Shown: positions 19,301-27,277, counted from the stretch's first letter. The stretch is DNA of 50,978 nt from Bacteroidales bacterium (GCA_017477465.1 JAFUVU010000037.1:1-50978), one strand, 5' to 3'. The notes: generated by a model not told the origin, from the letters alone. Numbers and translations are program-made.

Positions 19301-19884
19301 ATGCTGCTGAGGGCAGTTACCGTGGCATCCGTGGGGATGTAGTCGCCGTTGGGCTTCTGCTCACGGACGCCATCCACCTCCTTGACGGTAATGCCGCTAG
19401 GAAGGAGTACGCGCTGCCAATATGCGCCGTTGCCATCTGTGACCGTCATACTTTGCATGATGTCGTTCTCGTAGGCATTGAAGGGCAGTGAGGACGGGCC
19501 GTTGGCAATGATATGGAGAACACGTTCCTTGGAAGTAATGGGAAGGCGGGCAAGGAAATATGCCGAAGTTGCATTCTGCGAAGCAAAGCCTCCTGCAATG
19601 GCATTTCCTTCCGCATCGCAAGGGTATGCGCTCACGTAGTCCTTAAGGTAGCGGTCGGTGCCGAAGATGGCGACGTGAATGCTGCTGATGGCCGGCTCCT
19701 GGCCCATCTCCATCCCGGGCTCGGCCTTGGTTGCGGCCTTGAGGGTGATTGGCTGCTGAAAGGACAACACAACCGGTACGGTCTCAGCTTCCGGGGCGAC
19801 GGGTTCCACAATGGCTTGTTCACGTACGCAGGATACGGCAAGCGTGGCAAGTAAAAACAGGGATATGGAATATACTCTTTTCAT
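16396..19884 (-). CDS. Large fimbrial/adhesin lipoprotein with BACON-like repeats (locus B)
   Basis: A 1162-aa outer-membrane lipoprotein. The signal peptide ends in lipobox AVSC, with Cys at about 19. An early ATKAEPG gives the Lys-type trimming site common to fimbrillin relatives. Residues about 35-560 resemble DUF4906/Mfa-like proteins (IFGTDRYLKDYV near the start, then a NFNYTVNVSGVSVEGYD-type strand). From about 640 to 1030 come at least three tandem Ig/BACON-like units of ~90-100 aa, each with a WVLK or WVLT strand near the start and an ITQ[EKR]-type end strand. The last ~130 aa form a distinct Ser/Thr/Asn-rich beta domain. Final gene of the locus B operon, 6 nt after the 765-aa gene, with a terminator following. 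Likely a pilus tip or glycan/mucin-binding adhesin; the ligand is inferred. Confidence 0.72.
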   Translation of the reverse strand: MKRVYSISLFLLATLAVSCVREQAIVEPVAPEAETVPVVLSFQQPITLKAATKAEPGMEMGQEPAISSIHVAIFGTDRYLKDYVSAYPCDAEGNAIAGGFASQNATSAYFLARLPITSKERVLHIIANGPSSLPFNAYENDIMQSMTVTDGNGAYWQRVLLPSGITVKEVDGVREQKPNGDYIPTDATVTALSSISLIRNFASITLTENADNFEIVSYTLCNMPRSGAVAMYSTNHEDWVPNYTDPSLTLDGRLYKYMDTDDSTEKVYLGFPTNPDIDTTVPSTADAFNAPGVTVGPGEPYYVYERAVTTDNPPFILMAARYVASGTPTASTPVRYYRLDLALEDGYFPIYRNFNYTVNVSGVSVEGYDTPAEASLHNSGTNFSISLDTRSLPEVSNGIVRLFVEHANYDWVYNTDEQNFGFRFTLNGASGTLNDDVTVTHKEGNAINSLTVDSTDDSGEFRRVRYKLNMPDGTSTLTSTIQLEGTYTDGLGATYRLVRMVTIRVFNAKQINPYFTPFAVANEAAQLTILNIPLPWDLQSSMFPMEILIEDDGKVLNPASSESMPVKTTGVTDPDEPFTSLTGSGSTSYCFVRTLNWSEYQRLKNNAELSGSSDIVLTCEFETTKAFTSTTAYVYNKYFATNASGVTTAQAKLTGDPDNNITPNRQTFSGTTTHITVKSDGDWVLKIALLNGNVAAGASLSPDSGTATTGTDVLVTLPENVTENAIRYRVTLTNTTSSLTRTALMTQEGIAMSLTSSVTNVDNSQNALTVSVQSGSKYILEVFDQNSNLISATGENAPTLAAVNHQVIIPQNNTFSERQFTIRLRNVIGTVWKDLTITQEAAVAQLSVYDSEISMQAPTAMVTTLNSFPVKLKVFNNATDELVYTSDELAKATSPVQRSVTVGAHTGAAITYRVEMWRADLSEQLGDAITFVQKPTISLAAASTSVKGNEDATISVFADFDWVLTSPDGATFSVSSGSATSGTPVSVNVTMPVNYETTSKTFTLTAQGTGENASLSKSITITQRAVTLRTGQTVTFNTTSGATAAYRYSTSNRSVSQNGITGAFSAISAVGGTYMTLTNGTTFTLSTDNTKVKEITRVVLTFNSNNRRPQNTYSSVTAGTVSWGTTTTWTGNESSFSITMSRQNNDLQLRQYVVTYTDYQWN

Positions 19885-19890
19885 CTCTTG

Positions 19891-22188
19891 TTAAAATGTG
19901 TCGGTGAGACTCGTTTTGTATCCAAGCCACGTGCCGCTTGTTGTAGCAGAATGTAAATCACCCCAATACCAGGTGTCGTAGACGCAGCGGACATAACCGT
20001 TATAATTAGTGCCGCCTATGTTTGTTCGGACCGTCTCGCCACTTGCGGAATTTGTGGCTCCAGTCATGTCTAAAAAACGATCCTCTCCGCCAGAACCCTT
20101 GAGGTAAAGCAGTTGTCCTGCAGCCCAATAACCGTTAGTTGTACTTGGATTGAAAAGTGTTGGAATCTTGCCGTCCGTGTTGAGTTTCTGAAGGAACAGT
20201 ATCTCCGCCTGTGTGGGAAGGCGCCAGCGGCCGGCCGGGTATCCGTATTCCTGATAGGCCGCGCATCGCTTTCTTGCCCCCTCGTAGGAAACCGCGTATG
20301 TTTTTCCATAAGAGGATGCCGAAATGAACTTTGGGGAGATGACATTCTGGGTATTGTCGGCCGTAGGACGGTAATTAACCAGATCATCTCCTGAGATTGT
20401 TCCTGTCAGGATGCCGCTATATTCATTGGTAGCTGCTGCGCGGGGGTCGCCCAGTACCGTCTGGAATTCAGCTCCATCAACAAGCGGTGTAAATTTAAGA
20501 ATCGTAGTGGTTACCGAGTAGATATTAGGGTTCACATTGCTTGTTCCATCCATTGCATCTGAATTGGAATTGACAGAACCCAGATAATGTGAATAATGCG
20601 ATGAGCCGATGGTCCCGGTTGTAGTGGGGCCGACGCTGTCCCAGGCTCTTTCACTGCCGGAGTTAGTGTAATAACCGTTTACATACATGTTGGACTTGCT
20701 GTCGTCATCGTTGCTAGTATCGGTATTCGTGATATAAAGCGGCGGATACTGCGTAACGACCAAGGTCTTGTCGTATAGGCCGGAGTTGTCGCTCTTCAGC
20801 TTCAGGACAATGGTGTACTTGTAGGGCGAAACGTCATAATTGGTGGACGTAAAGTCGTAATTGAGTACGTTGGAGATGTGGATATAATTCCCTTCGGAGG
20901 AATTGGCTACATCAGACGTATTGGTTGCATTCTCATGGATTCCGGTAGTGTAATCGTCCCATTCCTTTACGCGGCTCTTGATTTCCACGGGACCGCTGGC
21001 AAAGTAGGGGATATCAACAGTATTGCCGTAGAAACGGATATTCTCAAGGTCCGGGACATTCACGTCCAGATAATAGCCGGGCGCCATTGCGGAGGTAATC
21101 TCGGTCATGGTTCTCCAGTCCAGCACCTGATAGCCGCAGGGTACGTTTACGGCGTCGTCTTCGGCATCACCGCCCAGCTGGGTGACATCCAGCACAAGGT
21201 GGTACCAGTTGTTGCTTTCGAAGGTGTTGGTGGGGAGCATCACCTTGTAATAGAATTCCTTCTGGGATTCCTGAATGATACCGGCCGTGTTGCGTGAAAG
21301 CTTCCACGGTACGATGAGCTTGATGTAAGGCTCGTTGGTGGCACCGTAAGCCCAGGACTCTGGATAGGTATAGAAGGATGTACTGGAAAAGGCCGTGGCG
21401 AAATCCGTCTTTCCGGTGATGGACGTATTGTCCATGTTGGGAAGATAGTCGAAAATGGGGGAATCAGCGTCCCGGCCACCTACCAGGGCGTCGGAGGCGG
21501 CTCCGCACAGATACACGCGGATGTTGTTGCCGTCGCTAAGGGGAGTCCAGGTTTCGGTAATGTCGCCTTTGGTGTACACCACTTCATCCTTCAGGTAGAA
21601 ATCCATCGTCACCTTAGAGGGAAGCCGTTTAAGATCTACCTCGGCCTTGCCCACAAGAGTCTGGCCGGGGACGACGTGCACGGTGATGTTCTCTGCGAGG
21701 CCGGTCATGACGAGGCACAGGTCCTCATTGGCTGCAGGATTGACGGAGGAGCCGGATGCTGTCGTGAACGTACGGTGGGAAGACTCGCTCAGGGCAAGCG
21801 CCTGGAGCTCGGCCTGGGTGGCGTTTTCGCCTCCTATGACAAAGTCGGTCTCGGAGCCGGGATAATTGGCGATGGAATATACCTTATAATTGGCATTTGC
21901 GATTACCGCCGCCTGGATGAAACAGGTGAAGCTGTCTTCGATTTCGGGGGTGAAACGCCAATGGTGGAGGAACTTGCCGTCGGTCTCCGGGAAAAGGAAT
22001 ACGTCCAGCGTCTTGATGAGGTTCTCGTTGCCTGTTCCGGGTTTATCTGCTTTGGTGTCAATGTCGCTGCAGGTGAACGTAAGGCTGAGCCCTTCCCCGT
22101 CAGGGGCTTCATTCACTGACTCCCGCTGGCATGATGCAGCGGACAGCAGTGCGGCAAAAACTGAGGCTATTATGATGTATTTTTTCAT
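19891..22188 (-). CDS. DUF4906-type lipoprotein with C-terminal WRLPT domain (locus B)
   Basis: A 765-aa lipoprotein. Signal peptide with lipobox AASC (Cys at about 20), then DIDTKADKPG as the probable processing site and a GNENLIKTLDVFLFP segment characteristic of DUF4906 proteins. The C-terminal ~180 aa carry AVSYEGARKRCAAY, RWRLPTQAEI and YVRCVYD, a two-Cys module seen at the end of many such proteins and related to Fibrobacter-type paralogous domains. The same module is what survives in the truncated fragment at 127-651. It starts 5 nt after the 486-aa fimbrillin gene and is followed within 6 nt by the repeat lipoprotein, so it is co-transcribed. Likely an accessory or tip pilin. No catalytic residues seen. 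Confidence 0.75.
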   Translation of the reverse strand: MKKYIIIASVFAALLSAASCQRESVNEAPDGEGLSLTFTCSDIDTKADKPGTGNENLIKTLDVFLFPETDGKFLHHWRFTPEIEDSFTCFIQAAVIANANYKVYSIANYPGSETDFVIGGENATQAELQALALSESSHRTFTTASGSSVNPAANEDLCLVMTGLAENITVHVVPGQTLVGKAEVDLKRLPSKVTMDFYLKDEVVYTKGDITETWTPLSDGNNIRVYLCGAASDALVGGRDADSPIFDYLPNMDNTSITGKTDFATAFSSTSFYTYPESWAYGATNEPYIKLIVPWKLSRNTAGIIQESQKEFYYKVMLPTNTFESNNWYHLVLDVTQLGGDAEDDAVNVPCGYQVLDWRTMTEITSAMAPGYYLDVNVPDLENIRFYGNTVDIPYFASGPVEIKSRVKEWDDYTTGIHENATNTSDVANSSEGNYIHISNVLNYDFTSTNYDVSPYKYTIVLKLKSDNSGLYDKTLVVTQYPPLYITNTDTSNDDDSKSNMYVNGYYTNSGSERAWDSVGPTTTGTIGSSHYSHYLGSVNSNSDAMDGTSNVNPNIYSVTTTILKFTPLVDGAEFQTVLGDPRAAATNEYSGILTGTISGDDLVNYRPTADNTQNVISPKFISASSYGKTYAVSYEGARKRCAAYQEYGYPAGRWRLPTQAEILFLQKLNTDGKIPTLFNPSTTNGYWAAGQLLYLKGSGGEDRFLDMTGATNSASGETVRTNIGGTNYNGYVRCVYDTWYWGDLHSATTSGTWLGYKTSLTDTF

Positions 22189-22193
22189 ATCGG

Positions 22194-23654
22194 CTACATG
22201 CTGGGGATGATGATGTTAAAGGCGCCGTCGCGTTGAATCTCGGTGTCCAGGGAGAACTCGCGGCCTCCGGAAGCCTGCACGGAGAAGGAGAGACCGGCCG
22301 TTATGGGCGGATTTCCGGCCGCAGGCCTGTCGTCGTCATCGGCGTATATATAGAAGTCTATGTTCACGCCGGGCAGGATGTCACCCACAGATGAGCCGAT
22401 GGAACCTGTGCCCACATGGACGTTGGCACCGTCGTTGGGCGTTATGGTGTAATAATTGGCGTTCTGGGTGAGGTTGATGTGATAAGTACACTGCGTGGGC
22501 GAGTATATCTTGAACATGCCGTGGATGGGAACTAGCTTGCCGTAAGTGTCTGTCTTGAACGTAATGTTCTGGCCGCTGATTGTGCAGGAGGAGGAATCCC
22601 AACCTATCCAGCTGGCCATGGCGGACTGTTCTTCGGCAGAGCCGGTCATTTCTGTGTAGTTCCAGTCCATCACCGTCTCTTCCACCTTGAAGATACCGCC
22701 CATATAGGTGACGGTATAAGAATACTTGTGGCCGCCCAGCCATTTGGTCCCCTTAGGGAAAGACAGCCTGGAGGTACGGATGAGCGGGTTTCCGGTGATG
22801 GGATCTGTCTCGCCGGAGATCTGGTACACGACGTCTAGGACTTCAATGAGCTCTGCGTGCTGGGCAGGCCATACATAATAGAAATCCTTGGAATTGACCT
22901 GACGCTGAGAGAGTACGTCGATGGGCGTGGCGCCCTTGCCATAGCTCATGCCGCCCCAATCCGTCCTTGAGGAGAACGCGCCCGCGTGCGTGGGATTGGT
23001 AAAGGTGACTTCGGCCGTCCCGTCCTGATTGAAGGTGATGGCGGTCTCCTTGCTGTTGATGAAGTTGTCGTTCAGGTAAACCCCGTGCAGGTAGATGGGC
23101 TGCTCGCCGTCCGGAGTCTGGTTGGAAATCTGGAAGGAGATGGCTACCTGCGCGAAGAGGTGGTTGAATATCAGTGGAACATCCGAGTAGTCCTGTGCGT
23201 TGGTAGAACGGCTTACGGGATTGGAATACAGGAAGTCGTATTGCTGAGTGGATGTGGTAATGGCTTTGGCCGGGAGGTTGAGCGTATTGGCGCTTGTGCT
23301 CACGCCGGTGCCGAAGAATGCCGCGGTACTGTAGCTGTCGCTGTGGTCCAGCCAGCTGAAGAAAAGATGGGTGCCGCCGCTCCACTCATAGGTTCCGGGA
23401 GTGCCGTAGGTCCACTCGGACGTGCCGTTGTCCCAGACCAGGGTGTTGTCAATGTGGTACTTGCTGTCGTTGTACCAGTCACGGACCTGGAAAACATCGG
23501 TATTGCTTACCGCATCGGTGGCCTTTGTCTGGAGCGGAGCCGCAAAGCGGATTTCGGACGGAGTCCCTGCGGGGGCCAGCTTGTCCCGCGTACAGGCGGA
23601 AAGGACGGTCAGCGCCGCCAGGGCGGCCAGATATGTATAGTGTTTGCTCATCAT
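22194..23654 (-). CDS. Fimbrillin family lipoprotein (Mfa-like), 486 aa
   Basis: A lipoprotein pilin-like subunit. Signal peptide with lipobox LSAC (Cys at about 21), then LQTKATDAVS as the predicted trimming site. The N-domain has the features of PF13149-type fimbrillins: a YEWSGGTHLFFSWLDH strand, a QYDFLYSNPV segment, and VPLIFNHLFAQVAISFQI, where the FNHxxA/S core is the hallmark. A later GHKYSYTVTYMGG strand is also family-typical. The start is the first of two adjacent ATGs (23652-23654); the second (23649-23651) is equally possible. It is 8 nt from the preceding fimbrillin gene. Likely a structural or anchor subunit; stalk and tip positions cannot be told apart from sequence. Confidence 0.82.
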   Translation of the reverse strand: MMSKHYTYLAALAALTVLSACTRDKLAPAGTPSEIRFAAPLQTKATDAVSNTDVFQVRDWYNDSKYHIDNTLVWDNGTSEWTYGTPGTYEWSGGTHLFFSWLDHSDSYSTAAFFGTGVSTSANTLNLPAKAITTSTQQYDFLYSNPVSRSTNAQDYSDVPLIFNHLFAQVAISFQISNQTPDGEQPIYLHGVYLNDNFINSKETAITFNQDGTAEVTFTNPTHAGAFSSRTDWGGMSYGKGATPIDVLSQRQVNSKDFYYVWPAQHAELIEVLDVVYQISGETDPITGNPLIRTSRLSFPKGTKWLGGHKYSYTVTYMGGIFKVEETVMDWNYTEMTGSAEEQSAMASWIGWDSSSCTISGQNITFKTDTYGKLVPIHGMFKIYSPTQCTYHINLTQNANYYTITPNDGANVHVGTGSIGSSVGDILPGVNIDFYIYADDDDRPAAGNPPITAGLSFSVQASGGREFSLDTEIQRDGAFNIIIPSM

Positions 23655-23662
23655 CTTCTGTT

Positions 23663-24727
23663 TTATTCTACGCCGATTTCAATGTCGTTGTGGACAATCC
23701 ACTGTTCCTCACGTGGATAATCAAAATTGACATACCAGATAGCGCCGGGAACAAGGAGGCCGGAAATGTTGATCTTGGCCGCGGCCGGGAAGGTAATCCA
23801 GCTGTCCGACTGCTTGAGGCGCAGGGACCTGAAAGTGCCGTCGCTGAGGTTGAAGGTGATTCGGATGCCGGTGATATCCTGCGGCAGGGCGAACACCTTG
23901 AAGTTCATCGATGTGGTGGGAGTGATAATGGGGTTGTAGGGCTGGTTTTTGTCGTCGTGGAAAGCCAGGGAGACGGTGTTCGACGAACTGCCGCTGACTG
24001 CGTAAGAGCAGGCCATGCCGGAGGCCGTGTCGAAGGAGGCCGTCACACCGCCCGCGAGGGGCATGGTGGTGGATGTTTCAGTCTCGTAGGTGGAGGTTTC
24101 CATCTCGAAGCTGGTGATGGTGATGTTGTCGTTGGCGCCTACGGTGAAATCGAAGGTTGTGAAGGCCGGATAGAAATCCAGGTTGATGCCGTTGTTGGCA
24201 GGGGCGCTCTGGAGAGAGGCGACCATGAATGCATCCGACATGTCGGGGGTGAAGAGGACCGTGTTGCCGGACTTCCTGCTGTAGGTTGCGATCTGTGAGG
24301 CCGGAATGGTGGCCGACAGGGTATGGTCCCCGACAGTGACCTTGGAAGCGGGATATCCCGACCAGAAGTCGTGGGTGCCCTCGCCCCAGGTGAGGCCGTT
24401 CTCGGCGCCGCTGGGCATCAGATCCGTGCGGCTGTTTACGCCAACGGTTGAGATGGTGTTCACGGAATAGTTCTGGGTGGCCATGGCCGTTTCGTCGTTC
24501 TTCATGGCAAGGACGATGATGTCTCCGTCGGACCAGTCGATGCGTTCGTAGGTCTTGCCGCCACCGTCGTAGTTCTCACCGCTGAACGAGGTCTTGGTGA
24601 CAGGGGCGGCGCTGGTCTTGGCGCGGAAACGGATTTCCAGGCCGGTCATGTTCTTGGTGCAGCCGACAAAGCCCAGCAAGCTGATTGCTGCGGCTGCTAT
24701 GCTGATGATGACTCTGCTTGTTCTCAT
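23663..24727 (-). CDS. Fimbrillin family lipoprotein (Mfa-like), 354 aa
   Basis: Signal peptide ends with lipobox GFVGC (Cys at about 23). APVTKTSFSG follows as a probable Lys processing site. WSDGDIIVLAMKND and the NPAF-like stretch FYPAFTTFDFTVGA match fimbrillin N-domain strands, and the C-terminal KINISGLLVPGAIWYVNFD strand resembles donor-strand-type ends. It is the first large structural gene after the 59-aa peptide and the shortest pilin here, so it is the best candidate for the major shaft subunit, though that is inference from position and length only. The predicted promoter is about 280 nt upstream, beyond the small ORF. Confidence 0.8.
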   Translation of the reverse strand: MRTSRVIISIAAAAISLLGFVGCTKNMTGLEIRFRAKTSAAPVTKTSFSGENYDGGGKTYERIDWSDGDIIVLAMKNDETAMATQNYSVNTISTVGVNSRTDLMPSGAENGLTWGEGTHDFWSGYPASKVTVGDHTLSATIPASQIATYSRKSGNTVLFTPDMSDAFMVASLQSAPANNGINLDFYPAFTTFDFTVGANDNITITSFEMETSTYETETSTTMPLAGGVTASFDTASGMACSYAVSGSSSNTVSLAFHDDKNQPYNPIITPTTSMNFKVFALPQDITGIRITFNLSDGTFRSLRLKQSDSWITFPAAAKINISGLLVPGAIWYVNFDYPREEQWIVHNDIEIGVE

Positions 24728-24737
24728 GGCGCTGAAA

Positions 24738-24917
24738 TTATTTTTCCCACTCCTGGTTGAAGGAGGATTGTGAAAAATCCATGGTGACCACTTCCTGTCC
24801 CATCGTTTTCACTGCGGTGTCAGGCTGGACGGTGGATGCAGCAAGAATCTCGGTCTCCAGTTCTACGGAAACCGTTCTGATTATGGCTGGAGCAATGTAT
24901 CTTTTACAAGATTCCAT
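24738..24917 (-). CDS. 59-aa leader peptide of fimbrillin operon
   Basis: The start is taken as ATG 24915-24917; a GTG two codons earlier (24921-24923) is also open. The product has no signal peptide. It begins with a basic KRYIAPAI segment, has an acidic VELETEILAAS middle, and ends with MDFSQSSFNQEWEK. Small proteins with a Y-I-x-P-A-I start, an [IL]LAAS core and a SFNxEW end precede fimbrillin or other exported-protein genes in many Bacteroidales; I know of no assigned role. The next gene begins 10 nt on. It is short, but placement right after the promoter and family resemblance make it a believable gene. Confidence 0.65.
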   Translation of the reverse strand: MESCKRYIAPAIIRTVSVELETEILAASTVQPDTAVKTMGQEVVTMDFSQSSFNQEWEK

Positions 24918-25012
24918 ATACACTAACTTTAACTAAAATTCTCTTCTCTGTCTAAAACCCCGCGAAAGCACTAATTCATAGCCTCTCCTGGGGGTGTTTA
25001 TATAATAACTGA

Positions 25013-25044
25013 CAAAAATAAACAAACCTTGACAAAGAATCAAG
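25013..25044 (-). promoter_or_regulatory. Promoter of fimbrial locus B
   Basis: Minus-strand -7 box TATTTTTG (25020 down to 25013) fits TAnnTTTG exactly. A -33 box CTTG (25044-25041), one base off TTTG, lies 20 nt away. Expected transcript start is about 25006, giving a ~90-nt leader ahead of the 59-aa gene. An A8 tract (25048-25055) lies just upstream of the -33 box. Confidence 0.65.
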
Positions 25045-25047
25045 GTT
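25025..25047. terminator. Hairpin after the AraC-type gene, overlapping the locus B -33 box
   Basis: Perfect 8-bp arms AACCTTGA and TCAAGGTT around a 7-nt loop. On the minus strand the hairpin is followed by a T-rich run, so it can end the regulator transcript. It also covers the -33 box of the fimbrillin promoter, so it could equally be an operator. Terminator is the simpler reading. Confidence 0.5.
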
Positions 25048-25069
25048 AAAAAAAATCAGGTTGCATTTT

Positions 25070-25104
25070 TGCAAATTCTGAAACTATATTTGTAAATTCT
25101 GAAA
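25070..25104. promoter_or_regulatory. Direct-repeat operator, 21-bp period
   Basis: TGCAAATTCTGAAA at 25070-25083 is repeated as TGTAAATTCTGAAA at 25091-25104 (13 of 14 identical), a spacing of exactly 21 bp or two helical turns. AraC-family proteins commonly bind such tandem half-sites. A weak third copy (AAAATCAG, 25052-25059) keeps the same period toward the promoter. The repeats lie upstream of the -33 box of locus B and directly after the AraC-type gene. Confidence 0.65.
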
Positions 25105-25121
25105 GGAAAGGAGAGGAAAAG

Positions 25122-26216
25122 TTACTCCTTTGCGTCAATCATCCACGCCGTGACGGTCTTTCCCATCTTCTGTTTGAAAGCGGCGCTGAACGTGCTGTAA
25201 CTGTGGAATCCGCTTTCGGCTGAGAGTTGATTTGCCGTAAAGACACGGTTGCCGGCAACGGCACGGTGATACAGGCGGATGAAGTGTTCTACGCGCAGGC
25301 CGTTGATGTAGGCATTATAGGTGAGCCCCTGTCTGGAGAAGTATTGGCTCAGATAGTAACGGTTTGTGCCGATGGCCTGGGCTAGTTGGGCAAGGGTTAG
25401 GTCGTACTGCAGGAAGAGCAGCGTGTCTTCGCAGTACTTTTTCAGTTGCGGGCCTATTGTGTCTGGAACGGAGTTTGACGAAGGAGTCTCCATGTCATCT
25501 TTCGAAGGTTCCTCCGCTACGGTGTCGCTGCTGTCCAGACTCCGAAGCGTTTCCACGCGCCACATCATCAGTCCCACGACTAAGATATTGACTGCCTGAA
25601 TAGAATAAAGGAAAATAATGTTGCTATCGGTATAGCCATAAAACAACAGAGTGAGCAGGAGAACGGCCAGCACCAGGATGCTTTGCCAGAACTCCTTATG
25701 CTCCAGGTCGGCAAAATTGTCCCTGAGCCAGCGTCCATAGATACGGATGGCAAATACCATATACACCGTAAGCAGGACGACCAGAAGAATTACATAAATG
25801 CGGGCCGGGCGTAACAGGTCGATGTCTTTGCGGACAATGCCAAGGACCGACCATACGACGACCGGGACCAATGACACCAGAACCGGCCAGATATGCCGTT
25901 TCCGGTCTTGTAACATGGCCAGCATAATACCTGCCACCGAAATGATGATAAACAGTACATCCAGCAGGCTGGCGGTTATATATGTGGCGGCAGAAGGGTG
26001 TAAAGCGAAATAGATCCAATACAGGTGGCCAAGGGCTAAAGTGGCCAGGAAGAAAGCAGTCCATCGGCGCAGCCGTACGGGAGGTTCTATGCCGCTGACA
26101 AATGCATTGCCTTTGCGCAGCAATACATATAGTGCTGCTAGCAGTTCTAATGCCAGTACACCTCCATAGAGAAGGACGAAGAATATGTCCTGGGTTATAG
26201 ATGATACATCCATCAT
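25122..26216 (-). CDS. Membrane-bound AraC-family regulator of fimbrial locus B
   Basis: A 364-aa protein. About seven hydrophobic helices fill residues 10-215 (for example LLYGGVLALELLAALYVLL and YIILLVVLLTVYMVFAI-like spans). A Ser/Asp/Glu-rich linker (about 220-250) leads to an AraC/XylS DNA-binding domain (about 255-364): first HTH in LTLAQLAQAIGTNRYYLSQY, second in FTANQLSAESGFHSYSTFS, with a family-typical AAFKQKMGKT end. Such seven-helix AraC proteins often stand beside fimbrial operons in Bacteroidales. It reads in the same direction as locus B but is separated from it by a hairpin, a direct-repeat operator and a promoter, so it most likely activates that promoter. The signal sensed by the membrane part is unknown. 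Confidence 0.85.
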   Translation of the reverse strand: MMDVSSITQDIFFVLLYGGVLALELLAALYVLLRKGNAFVSGIEPPVRLRRWTAFFLATLALGHLYWIYFALHPSAATYITASLLDVLFIIISVAGIMLAMLQDRKRHIWPVLVSLVPVVVWSVLGIVRKDIDLLRPARIYVILLVVLLTVYMVFAIRIYGRWLRDNFADLEHKEFWQSILVLAVLLLTLLFYGYTDSNIIFLYSIQAVNILVVGLMMWRVETLRSLDSSDTVAEEPSKDDMETPSSNSVPDTIGPQLKKYCEDTLLFLQYDLTLAQLAQAIGTNRYYLSQYFSRQGLTYNAYINGLRVEHFIRLYHRAVAGNRVFTANQLSAESGFHSYSTFSAAFKQKMGKTVTAWMIDAKE

Positions 26217-26244
26217 AAGGCCAATGGGTTACATACCGGATAGG

Positions 26245-26252
26245 CAAATATA
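26245..26252 (-). promoter_or_regulatory. -7 box upstream of AraC-type gene
   Basis: Minus-strand TATATTTG, a full TAnnTTTG match, 28 bases before the ATG. A run of eight T (26257-26264) fills the spacer and no TTTG -33 box is found at normal distance, so promoter strength is uncertain. Confidence 0.5.
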
Positions 26253-26290
26253 GTAATTTTTTTTGTGGAAAATGTTGGGTTTGACCGCAG

Positions 26291-27277
26291 TTAATGCAGA
26301 TTTTCTTGAAAAAGCTCCACTAAAAACGGAAAGACTTCCCGTGGCGCATATCTCAGCGAAAAATTGAGATTTGACAGGATTCTCCGTAAAGTGTCCATTT
26401 TTCTTCGGAAGGCACCCTGCTGCTGGATGGATTCCAGGCGGCTGCCGCTGAAATGCCCGAAATTCCCTCCTCTTGCCACAATCCGGAAAAGCGCTGCGGA
26501 ATCTACTTTTTCCGCCACCTCTGTTCCGGGGTCTATGTAGTCTTTCACAAACGACAGCAAAAGGAGATGCCAGCGGTGTAGGCCGCACTGCCGGAATAGC
26601 TGATGAAGTGCCTGATAATCACCCGGGTATGCTTTGTACGCCAATGCGAAATCGATAATCTGCCTGAGCCCCACTCCAACCCCGCAGGCGTGCTTGAGGA
26701 TGTGGGAGGAGAGCATGAGCAGCTCGGCTTCCGACGATCCGACATCCGGGAGAAGTTTTTCGCTGATATGCAGGTCGAAGTACCGCCGGTGCAGCTCCAC
26801 TTCGCATCCCCCGATAATGAAATCCATGCTGGAATCGGGCTTTTCTGAGCCTTCCCATCCGGCGTCCCGGAAGAGGGCTGCAGCGCGCAGAAAATCCGCT
26901 TCCGGGACATAGAGGTCGATGTCTCCGCCGGTTCTGAGTTCAGGCTTGGTGTAGCGGGCTGCACAGCTGCTGCCTTTCATCACCACAGGCTCCAGAGAGC
27001 CGGAGCGGAGGATGCCCAGCGCCTCTTTCTCCGCCGCGGCCAGTTTCAGGTTGTTGGTTACGATTTTTTTAACCTCCGCCAATAAGGTGAAAAGGACGTT
27101 CTCTGGCATGCGGTAATTCTCCGGAAAACGCTCTGCAGCCTGGTACAGGAGGCCCGCTACCGTCTGTCTCCTGGCCGTCTGGAGCAGGTCCGTCCAGGCG
27201 GCCTCGTCCGGTGGACTGGCCGGCAGTTCACCCCGCAGAATCCGCATCAGAAGCGCCAGGGAGGAGTCGCTGGTCAT
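26291..27277 (-). CDS. Nucleotidyltransferase family protein (NTP_transf_5 type)
   Basis: The start is placed at ATG 27275-27277, which overlaps the stop of the HAD gene as ATGA; the frame upstream is a shadow of that gene. The product is 328 aa and cytoplasmic. The nucleotidyltransferase core is at about 98-125: a VVMKGSS strand, then RTGGDIDLYV with metal-binding Asp119 and Asp121. The rest is helical, with a SSHILKHACG segment expected for this family. Members occur at the ends of polysaccharide clusters in Bacteroidetes and Firmicutes; the transferred group is not established. Last gene of the exopolysaccharide cluster; no clear terminator follows before the AraC-type promoter. Confidence 0.8.
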   Translation of the reverse strand: MTSDSSLALLMRILRGELPASPPDEAAWTDLLQTARRQTVAGLLYQAAERFPENYRMPENVLFTLLAEVKKIVTNNLKLAAAEKEALGILRSGSLEPVVMKGSSCAARYTKPELRTGGDIDLYVPEADFLRAAALFRDAGWEGSEKPDSSMDFIIGGCEVELHRRYFDLHISEKLLPDVGSSEAELLMLSSHILKHACGVGVGLRQIIDFALAYKAYPGDYQALHQLFRQCGLHRWHLLLLSFVKDYIDPGTEVAEKVDSAALFRIVARGGNFGHFSGSRLESIQQQGAFRRKMDTLRRILSNLNFSLRYAPREVFPFLVELFQENLH

